A DNA stretch of 64,000 nt, taken from contig NZ_CP042262.1 of the NCBI RefSeq assembly GCF_007855645.1, forward strand, positions 124,001 through 188,000. Direction: 5' to 3'. Every line of letters starts with the position of its first letter. Positions within the stretch are counted from its first letter, which is position 1. The notes beneath the pieces were generated by a model. That model saw nothing but the letters and a program-made list of their open reading frames with translations, was not told where the DNA came from and ran no database searches. Shown here in pieces: positions 25,335 to 36,350 of this stretch. Source of the DNA: Qingshengfaniella alkalisoli (GTDB taxonomy: Bacteria > Pseudomonadota > Alphaproteobacteria > Rhodobacterales > Rhodobacteraceae). The position numbers were made by a program, and so were the translations under genes.

Positions 25335-26647
25335 TGGGACGCAGACCGAAACATGCCGGCCTGGCCGTCTACGTGAATGGCAGGCGCTGTGGTCTCCTGC
25401 TAAGACAAGCTGACGGGGCAACGTTCTTTCGGTACGACGGGAGCTGGCTCGATTGGGAGAACGTTTTTCCGGTTTCCCTATCCTTGCCGTTGCGACCCGA
25501 GCTTCAGAGTGGTCCGCAGGTTTTAGCGGTTTTCGACAACCTCTTGCCGGACAACGAAGGACTGCGACGGACGGTAGCAGAGCGTATGGGTGCGCACGGC
25601 ACCGATCCATATTCGCTGCTGGCCGTCATCGGCCGCGACTGCGTCGGCGCGCTCCAGTTCGTGCCGGAGGGAGCCGATCCGGGCGACCCGTTCGCAATCG
25701 AAAGCGAGCCCGCCGACGATGACCGTATCCGCAACATCCTCGCCAATCTGGACCGCAACCCGCTCGGACTCGGAGACGATCAAGCCTTCCGCGTTTCTGT
25801 TGCGGGCGCTCAGGAAAAGACGGCGCTGTTACGCCTGGACGGGGACTGGCACATCCCGCACGGGCTGACGGCGACCACCCATATATTCAAGACACGGATG
25901 GGCCGCCTGCAGCACGGCATCGACATGTCGACGAGCCTCGAGAACGAATTTCTTTGCCTGCGTGTCGCCCGCGCTTTCGGGTTCGATGTGAACGAGGCCT
26001 GGATTGAGAGCTTCGGGGATGTCGATGCGCTCGTTGTGGAGCGGTTCGACAGGGTCACATCCCGAGGACGACGTTTGCGCCTGCCGCAGGAGGATTTCTG
26101 CCAGGCACTCGGCGTGGCCTCGTCGCTGAAATACGAGCAGGAGGGCGGTCCGGGCATCTCGGACTGTCTTGACCTGCTGCTCGGATCATCGCAGGCGGGC
26201 AAAGATCGAGAAACCTTCTTTGCAGCCCAGCTTCTCTGATGCTTGGCGCAACCGATGGTCACGCGAAGAATTTCTCGTTCTTTCTTGGGCCGGGGGGTTA
26301 CAGGATGACGCCGCTTTACGACATTCTCAGCGCCGATCCCGCGCTCGAAGCCAACCAGATCCGTCGTCAGCAGATGCAGCTGGCCATGGCGGTCCGGGGT
26401 CGGAATAGGCATTACCGGATCGACCAGGTTCATCCGCGGCATTTTGCCGAGACTGCCGCGCGCTTCCGGACTCGGCGATACGCTGATCGAGAGCGTCTTC
26501 GCGCGGTTTCGGGAGGTCGGCGTGCAGGCCTTTGATCGTGTTGCCGAAGAGCTGCCGCCCGACTTCCCGGAGGAGGTCAGACAGGCCGTGCTCGCGAATG
26601 CCGCCCGGCGCTATCAGGCTATCGCTGACCACGATCCCGGGAGATGA
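25334..26647 (+). pseudogene. hipA: HipA-type serine/threonine kinase toxin, two frameshifts
   Basis: Three frames together encode a full HipA of about 435 residues. The first (25334-26239) gives the N-subdomain and most of the kinase (VFDNLLPDNEGLR, SVAGAQEKTALL, ENEFLCLRVARAFG, VERFDR). The second (from 26239) gives the catalytic loop LGATDGHAKNFSFF and YDILSADP. The third gives the C-terminal helices LGDTLIESVFARF and on to the stop at 26647. The first shift is at about 26232-26239, where stop and start overlap as TGATG; the second is one extra T near 26463. Catalytic residues survive but are on separate polypeptides, so an active kinase is unlikely unless these are sequencing errors. Confidence 0.78.
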
Positions 26648-26758
26648 CGCACAGCCGGGCGATCCGGCTGCCGAAAGGGAGACGGCCCGGGTGCCCGAGT
26701 ATGCCTTTGTGAAGTGGTGGAAAACTCCCGCCACGCGGATCAATAGAACGCGGCTGCA

Positions 26759-26965
26759 ATTTCGACGATGATACGCGTTTCCGTCCGCGTATCATCGTTC
26801 GATCTGAGATCAAACGTCAAACCGTTGACGTCCATCCCGAAGTGGCGCTCGGGTTCGAAATACCAGTGCTCTGTGTTGTCAATGCCGTTGGTCCAGTCCT
26901 TTGCCAAGGCCGCATGTGCATATTCAATTTTGCGCGTCAGTTGGTCCATGTCGACCACATTGGGC
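26759..26965 (-). pseudogene. C-terminal fragment of an unrecognised protein
   Basis: In frame after the IS6-type transposase fragment, about 68 residues read LTRKIEYAHAALAKDWTNG, NTEHWYFEPERHFGMDVNG and ETRIIVEIAAAFY before a stop. The composition is protein-like and unlike IS6 transposases. It looks like the tail of a host gene fused to the transposase by an insertion or deletion. I do not recognise it. The gap from hipA (26648-26758) shows nothing. Confidence 0.4.
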
Positions 26966-27396
26966 GCTGGAAACCCTGCCATGTTGGCACCGCTTTTGTC
27001 GATCAAGACCTTCCCGGGCGCGCCGTTCGTCTCAATCCTGCGGTTGCAGAAACGCCGAACTGCTGCGGTGTCATGACGTTCTGACAACATGAAATCAACG
27101 GTATCGCCATGCTTGTCGACGGCACGGTACATGTAGCACCAGCGTCCCTTCACTTTGAGTTAGGTTTCATCCATCCGCCAGGAACTGATTATTTGGCGTT
27201 TACGCCGTTGTGCCTGCCGCGCAATTTGCGGGACGCCTTTCACGCCCCATCAGTTCAGCGTGGCGTGGAAAACAGGCACACCGCGTTCAACCAGGATAAT
27301 CTCGAGTTCCTGATACGACACCGCGAAGTGCACGTAGAAGAACACCGCGTACAGGGTCACTGACCTGGGATAATGCGCTCCTATGAACGTGATCAT
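26966..27396 (-). pseudogene. IS6-family transposase, interrupted and truncated
   Basis: From an ATG at 27396 the reading is FIGAHYPRSVTLYAVFFYV, SYQELEIILVERGVPVFHATLN, stop, then RRKRQIISSWRMDET, stop, and KGRWCYMYRAVDKHGDTVDF with VLIDKSGANMAG. These are the helix-turn-helix and first part of the DDE domain of IS6/IS26-type transposases. Two in-frame stops and loss of the C-terminal catalytic Glu region show that it is dead. No terminal repeats were found. Confidence 0.75.
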
Positions 27397-27519
27397 TTGA
27401 CGATATCCCTGCGGGTTCAGGTTCGCAGCTGCTGCCCGATATGATCAGTCGATCGCAACTACGAAAGCATCGCAACTCAAATCCAGCCTAGATTCTTGCG
27501 ATAGAGCCGAATATCGTCG

Positions 27520-29871
27520 TCAGTCGATCTTGACGACGACGCTGCTGATCGTACCGGTGAATCGGGTGTCGTCCCGCCCGATGCCGATGCCCTCGACGAC
27601 GGGCGTCTGGTTGTCCAGGCCGACATCGGCTGTCTCGTCCGCCGAGAAGACCAGCGGCTGGGTCTTCCCGATCCGCCCCGACGCCACCGCGTCGCCGTTG
27701 ACGAAGAGCGTGGCGAGGCCGCCCTTGCCGAGGCCATCGCCGTCATAGGCGAAGTCGAGAACGATCTGGGTCTCTCCGGCCGGCAGCGGGTCGGGCGCCT
27801 CGACGCTGAACCGCTCAAGCCCGAGCCAGTTGTAGGCGTAGACCGGCCGTCCCTCGTCCATGTACAGCGACCAGCCGCCGAAGCGGCCGCCTTGGGCGAG
27901 GATGACGCCGTCGGCGCCGCCTTCGGGGATGTCGACATCGGCCGTGATGCTCAAGGACGCATTCTTGACGTTGATGAACGTGTTCTCGAGCATTCCGTCC
28001 ATCCCCGGATAAAGCGTGAGGGACGTCCGACCGGCCATCACATCGGGACGACCGGCCAGCGCGGGGTTGACCCGTTCCACGACGCGATCGTCGATCGGCA
28101 GGACATGGTGCTTCCGCGCTTCCTCCATGAACACGTCCTTGAGCTCCTCGAGCTTCCTCGGGTGGTCGGCGGACAGGTCGTGGGCGAGGCTGAAATCGTT
28201 TCGGGTGTCGAACAGCTCCCAGGTGTCCTCGGCCAGAGGCTTCTGCTCGCCGGTCTGCCAAGGTGCGCGGTGGATGGTTCTCGCGAACCAGCCGTCGCGG
28301 TAGATCGCGCGGTTCCCGAAGATCTCGAAGTACTGGGTCGTGTGCCGCTCCGGCGCCGCCGCATCGTTGAAGGCGTAGAAAAAGCTCGTCCCTTCCATCG
28401 GGATTTGCGGGGTTCCGTTGACGACCCTGGGCTCCGGCAGCCCGGCTGCCTCCAGAATGGTCGGCGCGACGTCGATCACGTGCGAGAACTGCCTGCGGAC
28501 GCCGGGGCCGTCGAGGCCCTCCGGCCAGTGCACCACCATTCCGTTCCGCGTGCCTCCGAAGTCGGACGCGACCTGCTTGGCCCAGCCGAACGGACTGTCG
28601 AAGGCGATGGCCCAGCCCGCCGCCATGTGCGGAAACGTGAACGGACCGCCCCACTCGTCGATCCGGGGAAGAAGGTCGTCAACGCTCTCGGTCACCTGGT
28701 TGAAGTAGGTCATCTCATTGAACATGCCGACGAATCCGCCCTCGGCGCTCGTGCCGTTGTCGCCCGCAATGTAGAAGATCAGCGTGTTGTCGAGTTCGCC
28801 GATCCCGTCGAGCGCGTCGACCACCCGCCCGATCTGATCGTCGGTGTGGGAGAGGAAGCCGGCGAAGACCTCCGCCTGACGCGTGAAGAGCCGCCGAGAG
28901 TCTTCGTCAAGCGTGTCCCAGGCTGCGAGGTCTTCGGGGCGGGGCGGCAGGTCCGTCCCCTCGGGGACGATCCCCGCATCGATCTGCCGTGCGAGCGTCT
29001 CCTCCCGAACCGCATCCCAGCCCTGGTCGAACTTGCCGGCGTAGCGGTCGGCCCAGGCCTTGGGAACGTGGTGCGGCGCATGGACCGCGCCGGTGGCGAA
29101 ATACATGAAGAACGGCTTCTCCGGGGTCAGCGACTGCTGCGCCTTCATCCACTGTATCGCCTGGTTCGTCATGTCGACTGTGAAGTGATAGCCCTCGAAA
29201 TCGGGCGGGGTCACCTTCGTCACGCCGTCATAGACCAGCGGATACCACTGGTCCGTTTCGCCCCCGATGAATCCATAGAACTTGTCGAAACCCTGGTGTG
29301 TCGGCCAGCGGTCGAACGGCCCAGACACGCTCGTCTCCCAAGCCGCCGTCTCGTGCCACTTGCCGAACGCGCCCGTGCTGTAGCCGTTCAGCCTCAGCAT
29401 CTCGGCGAGGGGAGCCACGCTGTTCGGTACCTGACCGGTATTGCCAGGGAAGGCCGTTGCCGTCTCCATGATCGAGCCGGTGTTGGTCGTGTGGTGGTTG
29501 CGGCCCGTTTTGAGCGCGTTGCGCGTTGGTGAGCAGAGCGCGGTCGTGTGGAAGTTGACGAACTGCAACCCTTCTGCCGCCAGCGCGTCGAGCGTAGGTG
29601 TTTCGATAGGACCGCCGAACGTGCTCGGCCCCCCGAACCCGATGTCATCGATCAGGATGATGACGATGTTGGGCGCGTCCTCCGGAGCGGTTACCTCGAA
29701 GCGCGGTGGCGGCGTAGCGTCGCGCGCGTCCAGGATGTCATAGGTCGGTCGCTCCGGCGCGAGAACCGGCAGGATCGTCCGGTTGAAGGTGTCCTGCTGC
29801 GCGTTGGCACCCTCGCCGCCCAGACCGGCGACGCAAACCAGGCACACGGCGCTTGCAAGCCAGTACCTCAT
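27520..29871 (-). CDS. Secreted arylsulfatase
   Basis: A 783-residue sulfatase. A signal peptide (residues 1-24, ending GANA-Q) targets it to the periplasm. The alkaline-phosphatase-fold core shows metal ligands IILIDDIGFG (Asp75, Asp76) and the formylglycine motif CSPTR with Cys113. A C-terminal beta-sandwich of about 200 residues (GQ..GRFGGWSLYMDEGRPVY to the end) resembles LamG-like domains. The ATG at 29871 has GGAGGG upstream; an in-frame ATG 27 bases earlier lacks one. It needs a formylglycine-generating enzyme, not encoded here. Substrate is a sulfate ester, possibly from a sulfated polysaccharide. It has no operon partner. Confidence 0.9.
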   Translation of the reverse strand: MRYWLASAVCLVCVAGLGGEGANAQQDTFNRTILPVLAPERPTYDILDARDATPPPRFEVTAPEDAPNIVIILIDDIGFGGPSTFGGPIETPTLDALAAEGLQFVNFHTTALCSPTRNALKTGRNHHTTNTGSIMETATAFPGNTGQVPNSVAPLAEMLRLNGYSTGAFGKWHETAAWETSVSGPFDRWPTHQGFDKFYGFIGGETDQWYPLVYDGVTKVTPPDFEGYHFTVDMTNQAIQWMKAQQSLTPEKPFFMYFATGAVHAPHHVPKAWADRYAGKFDQGWDAVREETLARQIDAGIVPEGTDLPPRPEDLAAWDTLDEDSRRLFTRQAEVFAGFLSHTDDQIGRVVDALDGIGELDNTLIFYIAGDNGTSAEGGFVGMFNEMTYFNQVTESVDDLLPRIDEWGGPFTFPHMAAGWAIAFDSPFGWAKQVASDFGGTRNGMVVHWPEGLDGPGVRRQFSHVIDVAPTILEAAGLPEPRVVNGTPQIPMEGTSFFYAFNDAAAPERHTTQYFEIFGNRAIYRDGWFARTIHRAPWQTGEQKPLAEDTWELFDTRNDFSLAHDLSADHPRKLEELKDVFMEEARKHHVLPIDDRVVERVNPALAGRPDVMAGRTSLTLYPGMDGMLENTFINVKNASLSITADVDIPEGGADGVILAQGGRFGGWSLYMDEGRPVYAYNWLGLERFSVEAPDPLPAGETQIVLDFAYDGDGLGKGGLATLFVNGDAVASGRIGKTQPLVFSADETADVGLDNQTPVVEGIGIGRDDTRFTGTISSVVVKID

Positions 29872-29969
29872 AACGATCCCTCCCCAACCGGGCGGCATCT
29901 GCCCGGAAGCCTACTATCGCACCAAAACCCGAATCTTGGAACGATTCATTCCTTACGACCATCGCAAAC

Positions 29970-30150
29970 AATGTCCGCGACCTCACGCTGTTCAATCTGC
30001 CCGTCGACATCAAGTCGAGGGGCTGTGATCTGGTGAAGTTGAAGGTCGCCGACGTCTACGCGGCTGGTCAGGTGAAGGAGCGCGCCTCGATCATCCAAAG
30101 CAAGACACCAAAGCCACACCGCTTCGAGATCACCGATGGAACGCGAAAAT
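29970..30150 (+). pseudogene. Tyrosine recombinase (integrase) fragment
   Basis: An open stretch reads NVRDLTLFNLPVDIKSRGCDL, VKLKVADVYAAGQVKERA and IIQSKTPKPHRFEITDGTRK, the start of the catalytic domain of small phage-type integrases around the first catalytic Arg region. The rest of the catalytic domain is missing and the frame stops shortly afterwards. Probably the scar of an integrated element. The rest of the 545-base gap between the sulfatase start and the EF-hand gene shows nothing else. Confidence 0.6.
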
Positions 30151-30416
30151 CGTCGTGTCCGCAGCATGGCGTTCCCTCGAAATGCTCAAGCGGTTAGGGC
30201 CGCTTGGGTAGCTTTGTGTCGGCTGCAGTCCCCGAACAACTGACAATAAAGCCATCGGCAGCAGCGGTACCCTCGTTGGCGGTCCGATAATTCCGCCATT
30301 ACCTGATCAGCATGGAAATGATAATTATTTGGAGAGCCTTGTTTTCCACTCGGGTCGCAGCCATTTTTCTATCAGGCGACCCGATCCGGATCGCCACATC
30401 TCTGATGGAGAGAAAA

Positions 30417-30665
30417 ATGAGTAGAGTCGTCATTGGCACTCTTCTCGCGACCTTCGTAGCCTTCTCCGCTCATGCCATGAGCACTGAGATCGATACCGAC
30501 GGGGACGGAAAAGCATCCCTCGCTGAACTTCAAGCCGTGTTCCCCGAACTCTCCGAATTTCTGTTTCTGGAAATCGACACGGACGTCGATGGCTTCGTGA
30601 ACGATGAAGAAATGATGATCGCGGTCGAGACCGAGATGCTGCCGGACATCGAGTCGGGCATTTAA
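30417..30665 (+). CDS. Small secreted EF-hand protein
   Basis: An 82-residue protein with a signal peptide (residues 1-20, ending AHA) and two canonical calcium-binding EF loops: Asp26-Thr-Asp28-Gly-Asp30 through Glu37, and Asp54-Thr-Asp56-Val-Asp58 through Glu65. The start at 30417 has GGAGAG upstream; the frame is open 105 bases earlier. Such small periplasmic EF-hand proteins are common in Rhodobacterales but their role is not known. No clear operon partner. Confidence 0.75.
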   Translation: MSRVVIGTLLATFVAFSAHAMSTEIDTDGDGKASLAELQAVFPELSEFLFLEIDTDVDGFVNDEEMMIAVETEMLPDIESGI

Positions 30666-30997
30666 CACCAGTAGGTGGAGCACGTGCAATGCAGATGCAT
30701 GAAAGGTTCAGAAGGGTCTTATGCCATGACAATCGAGACGCTTTTGAAGGATCCCAAGGTCAGCCGACGCATAATTGTGCCGACCGCACAGATTGGGCAT
30801 GCCGGTGCCCCGTCGCACTGAGCCGCATCATCGATGTGACTCGCCACCGCATGACCATGGTCGAAGACAAGATGTCTCAAATGCGGGATTTTGCGAGCGG
30901 CGCCGCATAAAGTCTTCCACCCACCCGGGCCGGGGTGCTCGAAATCGAACATATCGACTTTGCGACATGAAACCAGCCAACCCTGAAGGGAACGAAC
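30666..30997. other. Gap before the groE region
   Basis: About 330 bases. An ATG at 30726 opens a 31-residue frame (MTIETLLKDPKVSRR...) after GAAGGG at 9 bases spacing, but I cannot support it as a gene. The stretch probably carries the promoter for the downstream small protein and groE genes. Confidence 0.4.
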
Positions 30998-31135
30998 ATG
31001 AAGAACGATAAACACGGCAAACGCGGCAACAAGGAAGCCAAGAAGCCGAAGCAGGAGAAACCGAAGGTTTCGGCCACAGCAAACTCCCTTGCAAACAAGC
31101 CTGCTCTGGAGATCGGCGGCAAGAAGCTGAAGTAA
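30998..31135 (+). CDS. Small basic protein of 45 residues upstream of groESL
   Basis: An ATG at 30998 (GAAGGGAACGAAC upstream) opens a 45-residue frame with [20 protein letters not shown] at the N-terminus and [14 protein letters not shown] at the C-terminus. About a third of its residues are Lys or Arg, mostly in the N-terminal half, with no hydrophobic segment. It resembles short lysine-rich hypothetical proteins I know from alphaproteobacteria. It ends 6 bases before the CIRCE element, so it may share stress-linked expression with groESL. Function unknown. Confidence 0.6.
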   Translation: MKNDKHGKRGNKEAKKPKQEKPKVSATANSLANKPALEIGGKKLK

Positions 31136-31140
31136 CCTAG

Positions 31141-31173
31141 GCAATGGCACTCACATGTGGCGAGTGCCATTGC
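31141..31173. promoter_or_regulatory. CIRCE element (HrcA operator)
   Basis: GCAATGGCACTC, a 9-base spacer, and GAGTGCCATTGC form a perfect 12-bp inverted repeat. The core GCACTC-N9-GAGTGC is that of CIRCE (TTAGCACTC-N9-GAGTGCTAA), the operator of the heat-shock repressor HrcA. It lies 53 bases before groES. No hrcA gene is in the window. Confidence 0.9.
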
Positions 31174-31226
31174 ATCATCAACCAGGCCACGCTCAACCGG
31201 AAGTTTTCAGAAGGAGAGTTTCCACC

Positions 31227-33174
<1,948 letters not shown>

Positions 33175-33185
33175 GTGTTTACCCA

Positions 33186-33220
33186 AGGATGGCTTGTGGG
33201 CTCGGCCCGCATTCCATCCT
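33186..33220 (+). terminator. Nested hairpin after groEL
   Basis: AGGATGG (33186-33192) pairs with CCATCCT (33214-33220), and GTGGGC (33196-33201) pairs with GCCCGC (33205-33210) inside it around a TCG loop. It begins 11 bases after the groEL stop. There is no T-run, so termination or 3' protection are both possible. Confidence 0.55.
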
Positions 33221-33960
33221 AAGGTCAGGATTCATGTCGTGTGGTGCGTAAGCTTCGGGGATATCTCGACAGCGCAAGCCATTGTGATTGATGACGATAA
33301 TCTCGCTCAACACCTGTTGTCATCGACCTGAGGCTTGCCGTGCGGCGTCGGAAAGACAGGGGCAAGTCTCGCTATCTGGCCATCGCCCGGCCAATATAGG
33401 TCGCTCATGTCACTGCTCCGTCGTCTGAGCAGTGCATCACGCAGCGCACTGAAATTCAATGAATCCTGATGCCAGGGTCTTTCGAATGTTGCGGGCGGTC
33501 ACAATGGTACGGTTACGAAGGGCCGCCCGAGATAATGAATACCGACCAAGGATCACGGTTCACGTCCTGCGCCTGGACGGGCCGGCTGCGTCGAACCGGT
33601 GCGCAGATCTCGATGGATGGGAACGGCCGGAGATCATCTGGCGACATTCGGCATTGCCATCCGCGGAATCAGTCTGGAAGAAAGCGGCCAGGACCAGTCA
33701 AGGTTGCCCATTTCCAAGCGCAGGATAAAGCCGCTGCTGGCATTGTCAGGGCTCAGGCTGCAATGGTTGTCAAAACCCTTCGCTATGCGCGGCCCTTATT
33801 GGTTACGCCATCAGCGGCAGCGTGTGAGGCAGATTGAGCGATTTATACGACTGTGACAGGGAAAGATCTGCCTGATCGCCGTCTATGCCCTTTCAGGCGC
33901 AGCCGTCCCGAGGTTAGTGCGACACCGCAAGCTGCTCGAAGTGACCTCGCCCTTGCGCTT
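33221..33960. other. Decayed stretch between groEL and the polysaccharide locus
   Basis: About 740 bases with no intact gene. The only recognisable part is the IS3-type fragment near 33505-33645. An open stretch follows (to about 33860), but its translation is not familiar to me. Confidence 0.45.
33505..33645 (+). mobile_element. IS3-family transposase OrfB C-terminal fragment
   Basis: The reading YEGPPEIMNTDQGSRFTSCAW and TGRLRRTGAQISMDG matches the DDE domain of IS3-type OrfB around its second Asp (NTDQGS). Homology fades after ISMDGNGR, before the catalytic Glu. It is a dead remnant. Confidence 0.7.
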
Positions 33961-34935
33961 TTACTTTTCCCGTAACCGATCATCATGATGATTGAGAAAC
34001 CATTGATAGGTCATCGAGATTCCGTCCTCCAGCCCGACAGACGCCGTCCAGCCCAGGCGGGTCAGCCGGCTGACATCCATCAATTTGCGAGGCGTGCCAT
34101 CGGGTTTCGATGTGTCAAAAACTACACGTCCCGCAAACCCAATGACACGGGCTATCATTTCGGCCAGTTCGCGAATGGATACATCGACGCCCGAGCCTAC
34201 GTTGAGGTGGCTCATCATTTCCTGCGTTTCTCTGCGGTAGGTTTCTGGCTCGAGATCCAGAACGAAGAGTGCGGCCTCTGCCATGTCGTCGACGTGCAGG
34301 AACTCTCGTCTTGGAGACCCGGATCCCCAGACGACGACTTCCTCTGCTTCTTCCTGCACCGCCTGATGGAAGCGCCTTATCAATGCGGGAAGAACATGCG
34401 AGTTTTCAGGATGGAAATTGTCGCCCGGCCCGTACAAGTTGGTCGGCATGATCGAGCGGTAATCGGTTCCGTATTGCCGGTTATAGCTTTCGCAAAGCTT
34501 GATGCCCGAGATCTTGGCAACTGCATAGGGTTCGTTTGTGGGTTCAAGAGGGCCGGTAAGCAACATGTCTTCGCTCATCGGCTGGGGTGCGAACTTGGGG
34601 TAGATACAGGAGCTGCCGAGTTGCAAAAGCTTTTGTACACCGGCTGCGTAAGCCTGATGGACAACGTTGCTCTGAATCATGAGGTTTTCGTATATGAACT
34701 GCGCGGGATAGAGATCGTTTGCAAGGATTCCGCCGACTTTTGCAGCCGCTAATATAACCGCGTCGGGACGTTCATCCTGAAAGAAACTTCGTACCGCAAC
34801 CTGATCAGTCAGGTCGAGTTCCCCGTGGCTACGTGTAAGCGGGGTGACATCTTGTCCGGCCTGCTGACGTGCTTGCAATTTCCGTAGAATGGCGCTGCCT
34901 ACCATTCCACCGTGACCAGCTACGAAAATCCGCAT
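33961..34935 (-). CDS. fcl: GDP-L-fucose synthase
   Basis: A 324-residue SDR-fold bifunctional epimerase/reductase that makes GDP-L-fucose from GDP-4-keto-6-deoxymannose. The NADP site is [13 protein letters not shown] at the N-terminus; SSCIYPKF and [20 protein letters not shown] carry the catalytic Ser and the YxxxK pair; [16 protein letters not shown] is typical. Length matches the family. It is divergent from gmd, the preceding enzyme, across 188 bases that must hold both promoters. Confidence 0.92.
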   Translation of the reverse strand: MRIFVAGHGGMVGSAILRKLQARQQAGQDVTPLTRSHGELDLTDQVAVRSFFQDERPDAVILAAAKVGGILANDLYPAQFIYENLMIQSNVVHQAYAAGVQKLLQLGSSCIYPKFAPQPMSEDMLLTGPLEPTNEPYAVAKISGIKLCESYNRQYGTDYRSIMPTNLYGPGDNFHPENSHVLPALIRRFHQAVQEEAEEVVVWGSGSPRREFLHVDDMAEAALFVLDLEPETYRRETQEMMSHLNVGSGVDVSIRELAEMIARVIGFAGRVVFDTSKPDGTPRKLMDVSRLTRLGWTASVGLEDGISMTYQWFLNHHDDRLREK

Positions 34936-35123
34936 ACTCAGCCCTTTTCCGGATATAGCATACTTATTTAGACTTAGTTTTTGCTCTGCGGTCAGGTCCG
35001 TATGAATAGGTTGAAACTAACCGTCCGAGGTATTTGACGCAATCGTGTCTCGCGGCATGGTTGTCCTGCCGCGATCGCACAAGGAACCCGGTCGCAGATT
35101 ACGGGACGCGGGATAAACAGCCG

Positions 35124-36245
35124 ATGAAAAAAGCTCTCATTACCGGTATTACAGGGCAAGACGGCTCTTATCTAGCGGAATTGCTGCTCGATAAAGGTTA
35201 CGAAGTTCATGGCATCAAACGGCGGGCCTCGTTATTCAACACCCAACGGATTGATCATCTCTATCAGGATCCGCATGTGGACCACGCAAAGTTCAGGCTG
35301 CATTACGGCGATCTTAGCGATACCTCGAACTTGACGCGAATATTGTCAGAAGTGCAACCTGATGAGGTCTATAACCTTGGTGCGCAAAGTCACGTTGCAG
35401 TCAGCTTCGAGGCACCAGAATATACGGCTGACGTCGATGCGGTTGGCACGTTGAGGCTACTGGAGGCTATTCGCTTCTTGGGCTTGGAACGCAAAACGCG
35501 ATTCTACCAGGCATCGACCTCGGAACTCTATGGCCTGGTGCGGGAAACGCCTCAAAGTGAGACCACTCCCTTCTACCCCCGTTCTCCCTATGCTGCGGCA
35601 AAGCTGTATGCATACTGGATCACCGTGAATTACCGTGAGGCTTATGGCCTCTTCGCATGCAACGGCATCCTGTTCAATCACGAGTCCCCCCGTCGTGGAG
35701 AAACCTTCGTAACCCGTAAGATAACCCGTGGACTTGCCAATATCGCTCAAGGGCTGGAAACCTGCCTCTACATCGGCAACATTGATGCGCTGCGCGATTG
35801 GGGCCATGCGAAAGACTATGTGCGCATGCAATGGTTGATGTTACAGCAAGAGCAACCGGATGATTTCGTGGTTGCGACGGGTCTGCAATATTCGGTTCGA
35901 GATTTCCTTGTCTGGTCGGCTGCAGAGCTGGGTGTATCGCTGGAATTCCGTGGCAGTGGAGTTGACGAAACCGCCGTGGTTGCCGACATAACGGGGCAAG
36001 CCGCACCGGGGGTTTCCGTTGGTGATGTGATCGTCCGCATCGACCCGCGTTACTTCCGCCCGACAGAGGTCGAGACACTGCTCGGAGACCCAACCAAGGC
36101 TAAGGAAAAGCTCGGATGGACACCCGAGATTTCCGCGCAGCAGATGTGCGCCGAAATGGTTGCAGAAGACCTGAAAGCAGCGCAGCGGCACGCCCTCCTG
36201 AAACGCCATGGGTACGACATCCCAATCTGCATTGAAGACTATTGA
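35124..36245 (+). CDS. gmd: GDP-mannose 4,6-dehydratase
   Basis: A 373-residue SDR enzyme converting GDP-mannose to GDP-4-keto-6-deoxymannose. It shows the NADP loop [30 protein letters not shown] with catalytic Thr/Ser and Glu, [12 protein letters not shown] (YxxxK), and the GMD-specific [20 protein letters not shown] chose the ATG at 35124 (MKKALITG); an in-frame start 90 bases upstream adds no domain. With fcl it supplies GDP-fucose to the surface polysaccharide. Confidence 0.92.
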   Translation: MKKALITGITGQDGSYLAELLLDKGYEVHGIKRRASLFNTQRIDHLYQDPHVDHAKFRLHYGDLSDTSNLTRILSEVQPDEVYNLGAQSHVAVSFEAPEYTADVDAVGTLRLLEAIRFLGLERKTRFYQASTSELYGLVRETPQSETTPFYPRSPYAAAKLYAYWITVNYREAYGLFACNGILFNHESPRRGETFVTRKITRGLANIAQGLETCLYIGNIDALRDWGHAKDYVRMQWLMLQQEQPDDFVVATGLQYSVRDFLVWSAAELGVSLEFRGSGVDETAVVADITGQAAPGVSVGDVIVRIDPRYFRPTEVETLLGDPTKAKEKLGWTPEISAQQMCAEMVAEDLKAAQRHALLKRHGYDIPICIEDY

Positions 36246-36311
36246 GTGCGGCCCGGCCGACCTGACTCGGTTCGTGGTTCACGCGTCCACCAGATCACCC
36301 TTTACACTTTC

Positions 36312-36344
36312 CGTTCACGCTGAGGGGGGTAGGGGGCGTGAACG
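36312..36344. terminator. Terminator hairpin between convergent gmd and DUF4038 gene
   Basis: A perfect 9-bp stem, CGTTCACGC with GCGTGAACG, encloses a 15-base G-rich loop. It lies between the 3' ends of two convergent genes and is positioned to terminate both. Flanking T-runs are short. Confidence 0.6.
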
Positions 36345-36350
36345 TGTGTT

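Noticed and set aside
27892-29532. A 546-residue plus-strand open frame
   Set aside because: It is antisense to the arylsulfatase, which has clear motifs, and its Arg/Val/Gly-rich translation has no domain. It is a product of high GC content.
30726-30821. A 31-residue frame (MTIETLLKDP...) before the 45-residue gene
   Set aside because: It is too short and without recognised similarity; the GAAGGG spacing of 9 bases is suggestive only.
33655-33860. An open stretch after the IS3 fragment as a separate gene
   Set aside because: Its translation matches nothing I know, with no start signal; more likely part of the debris.
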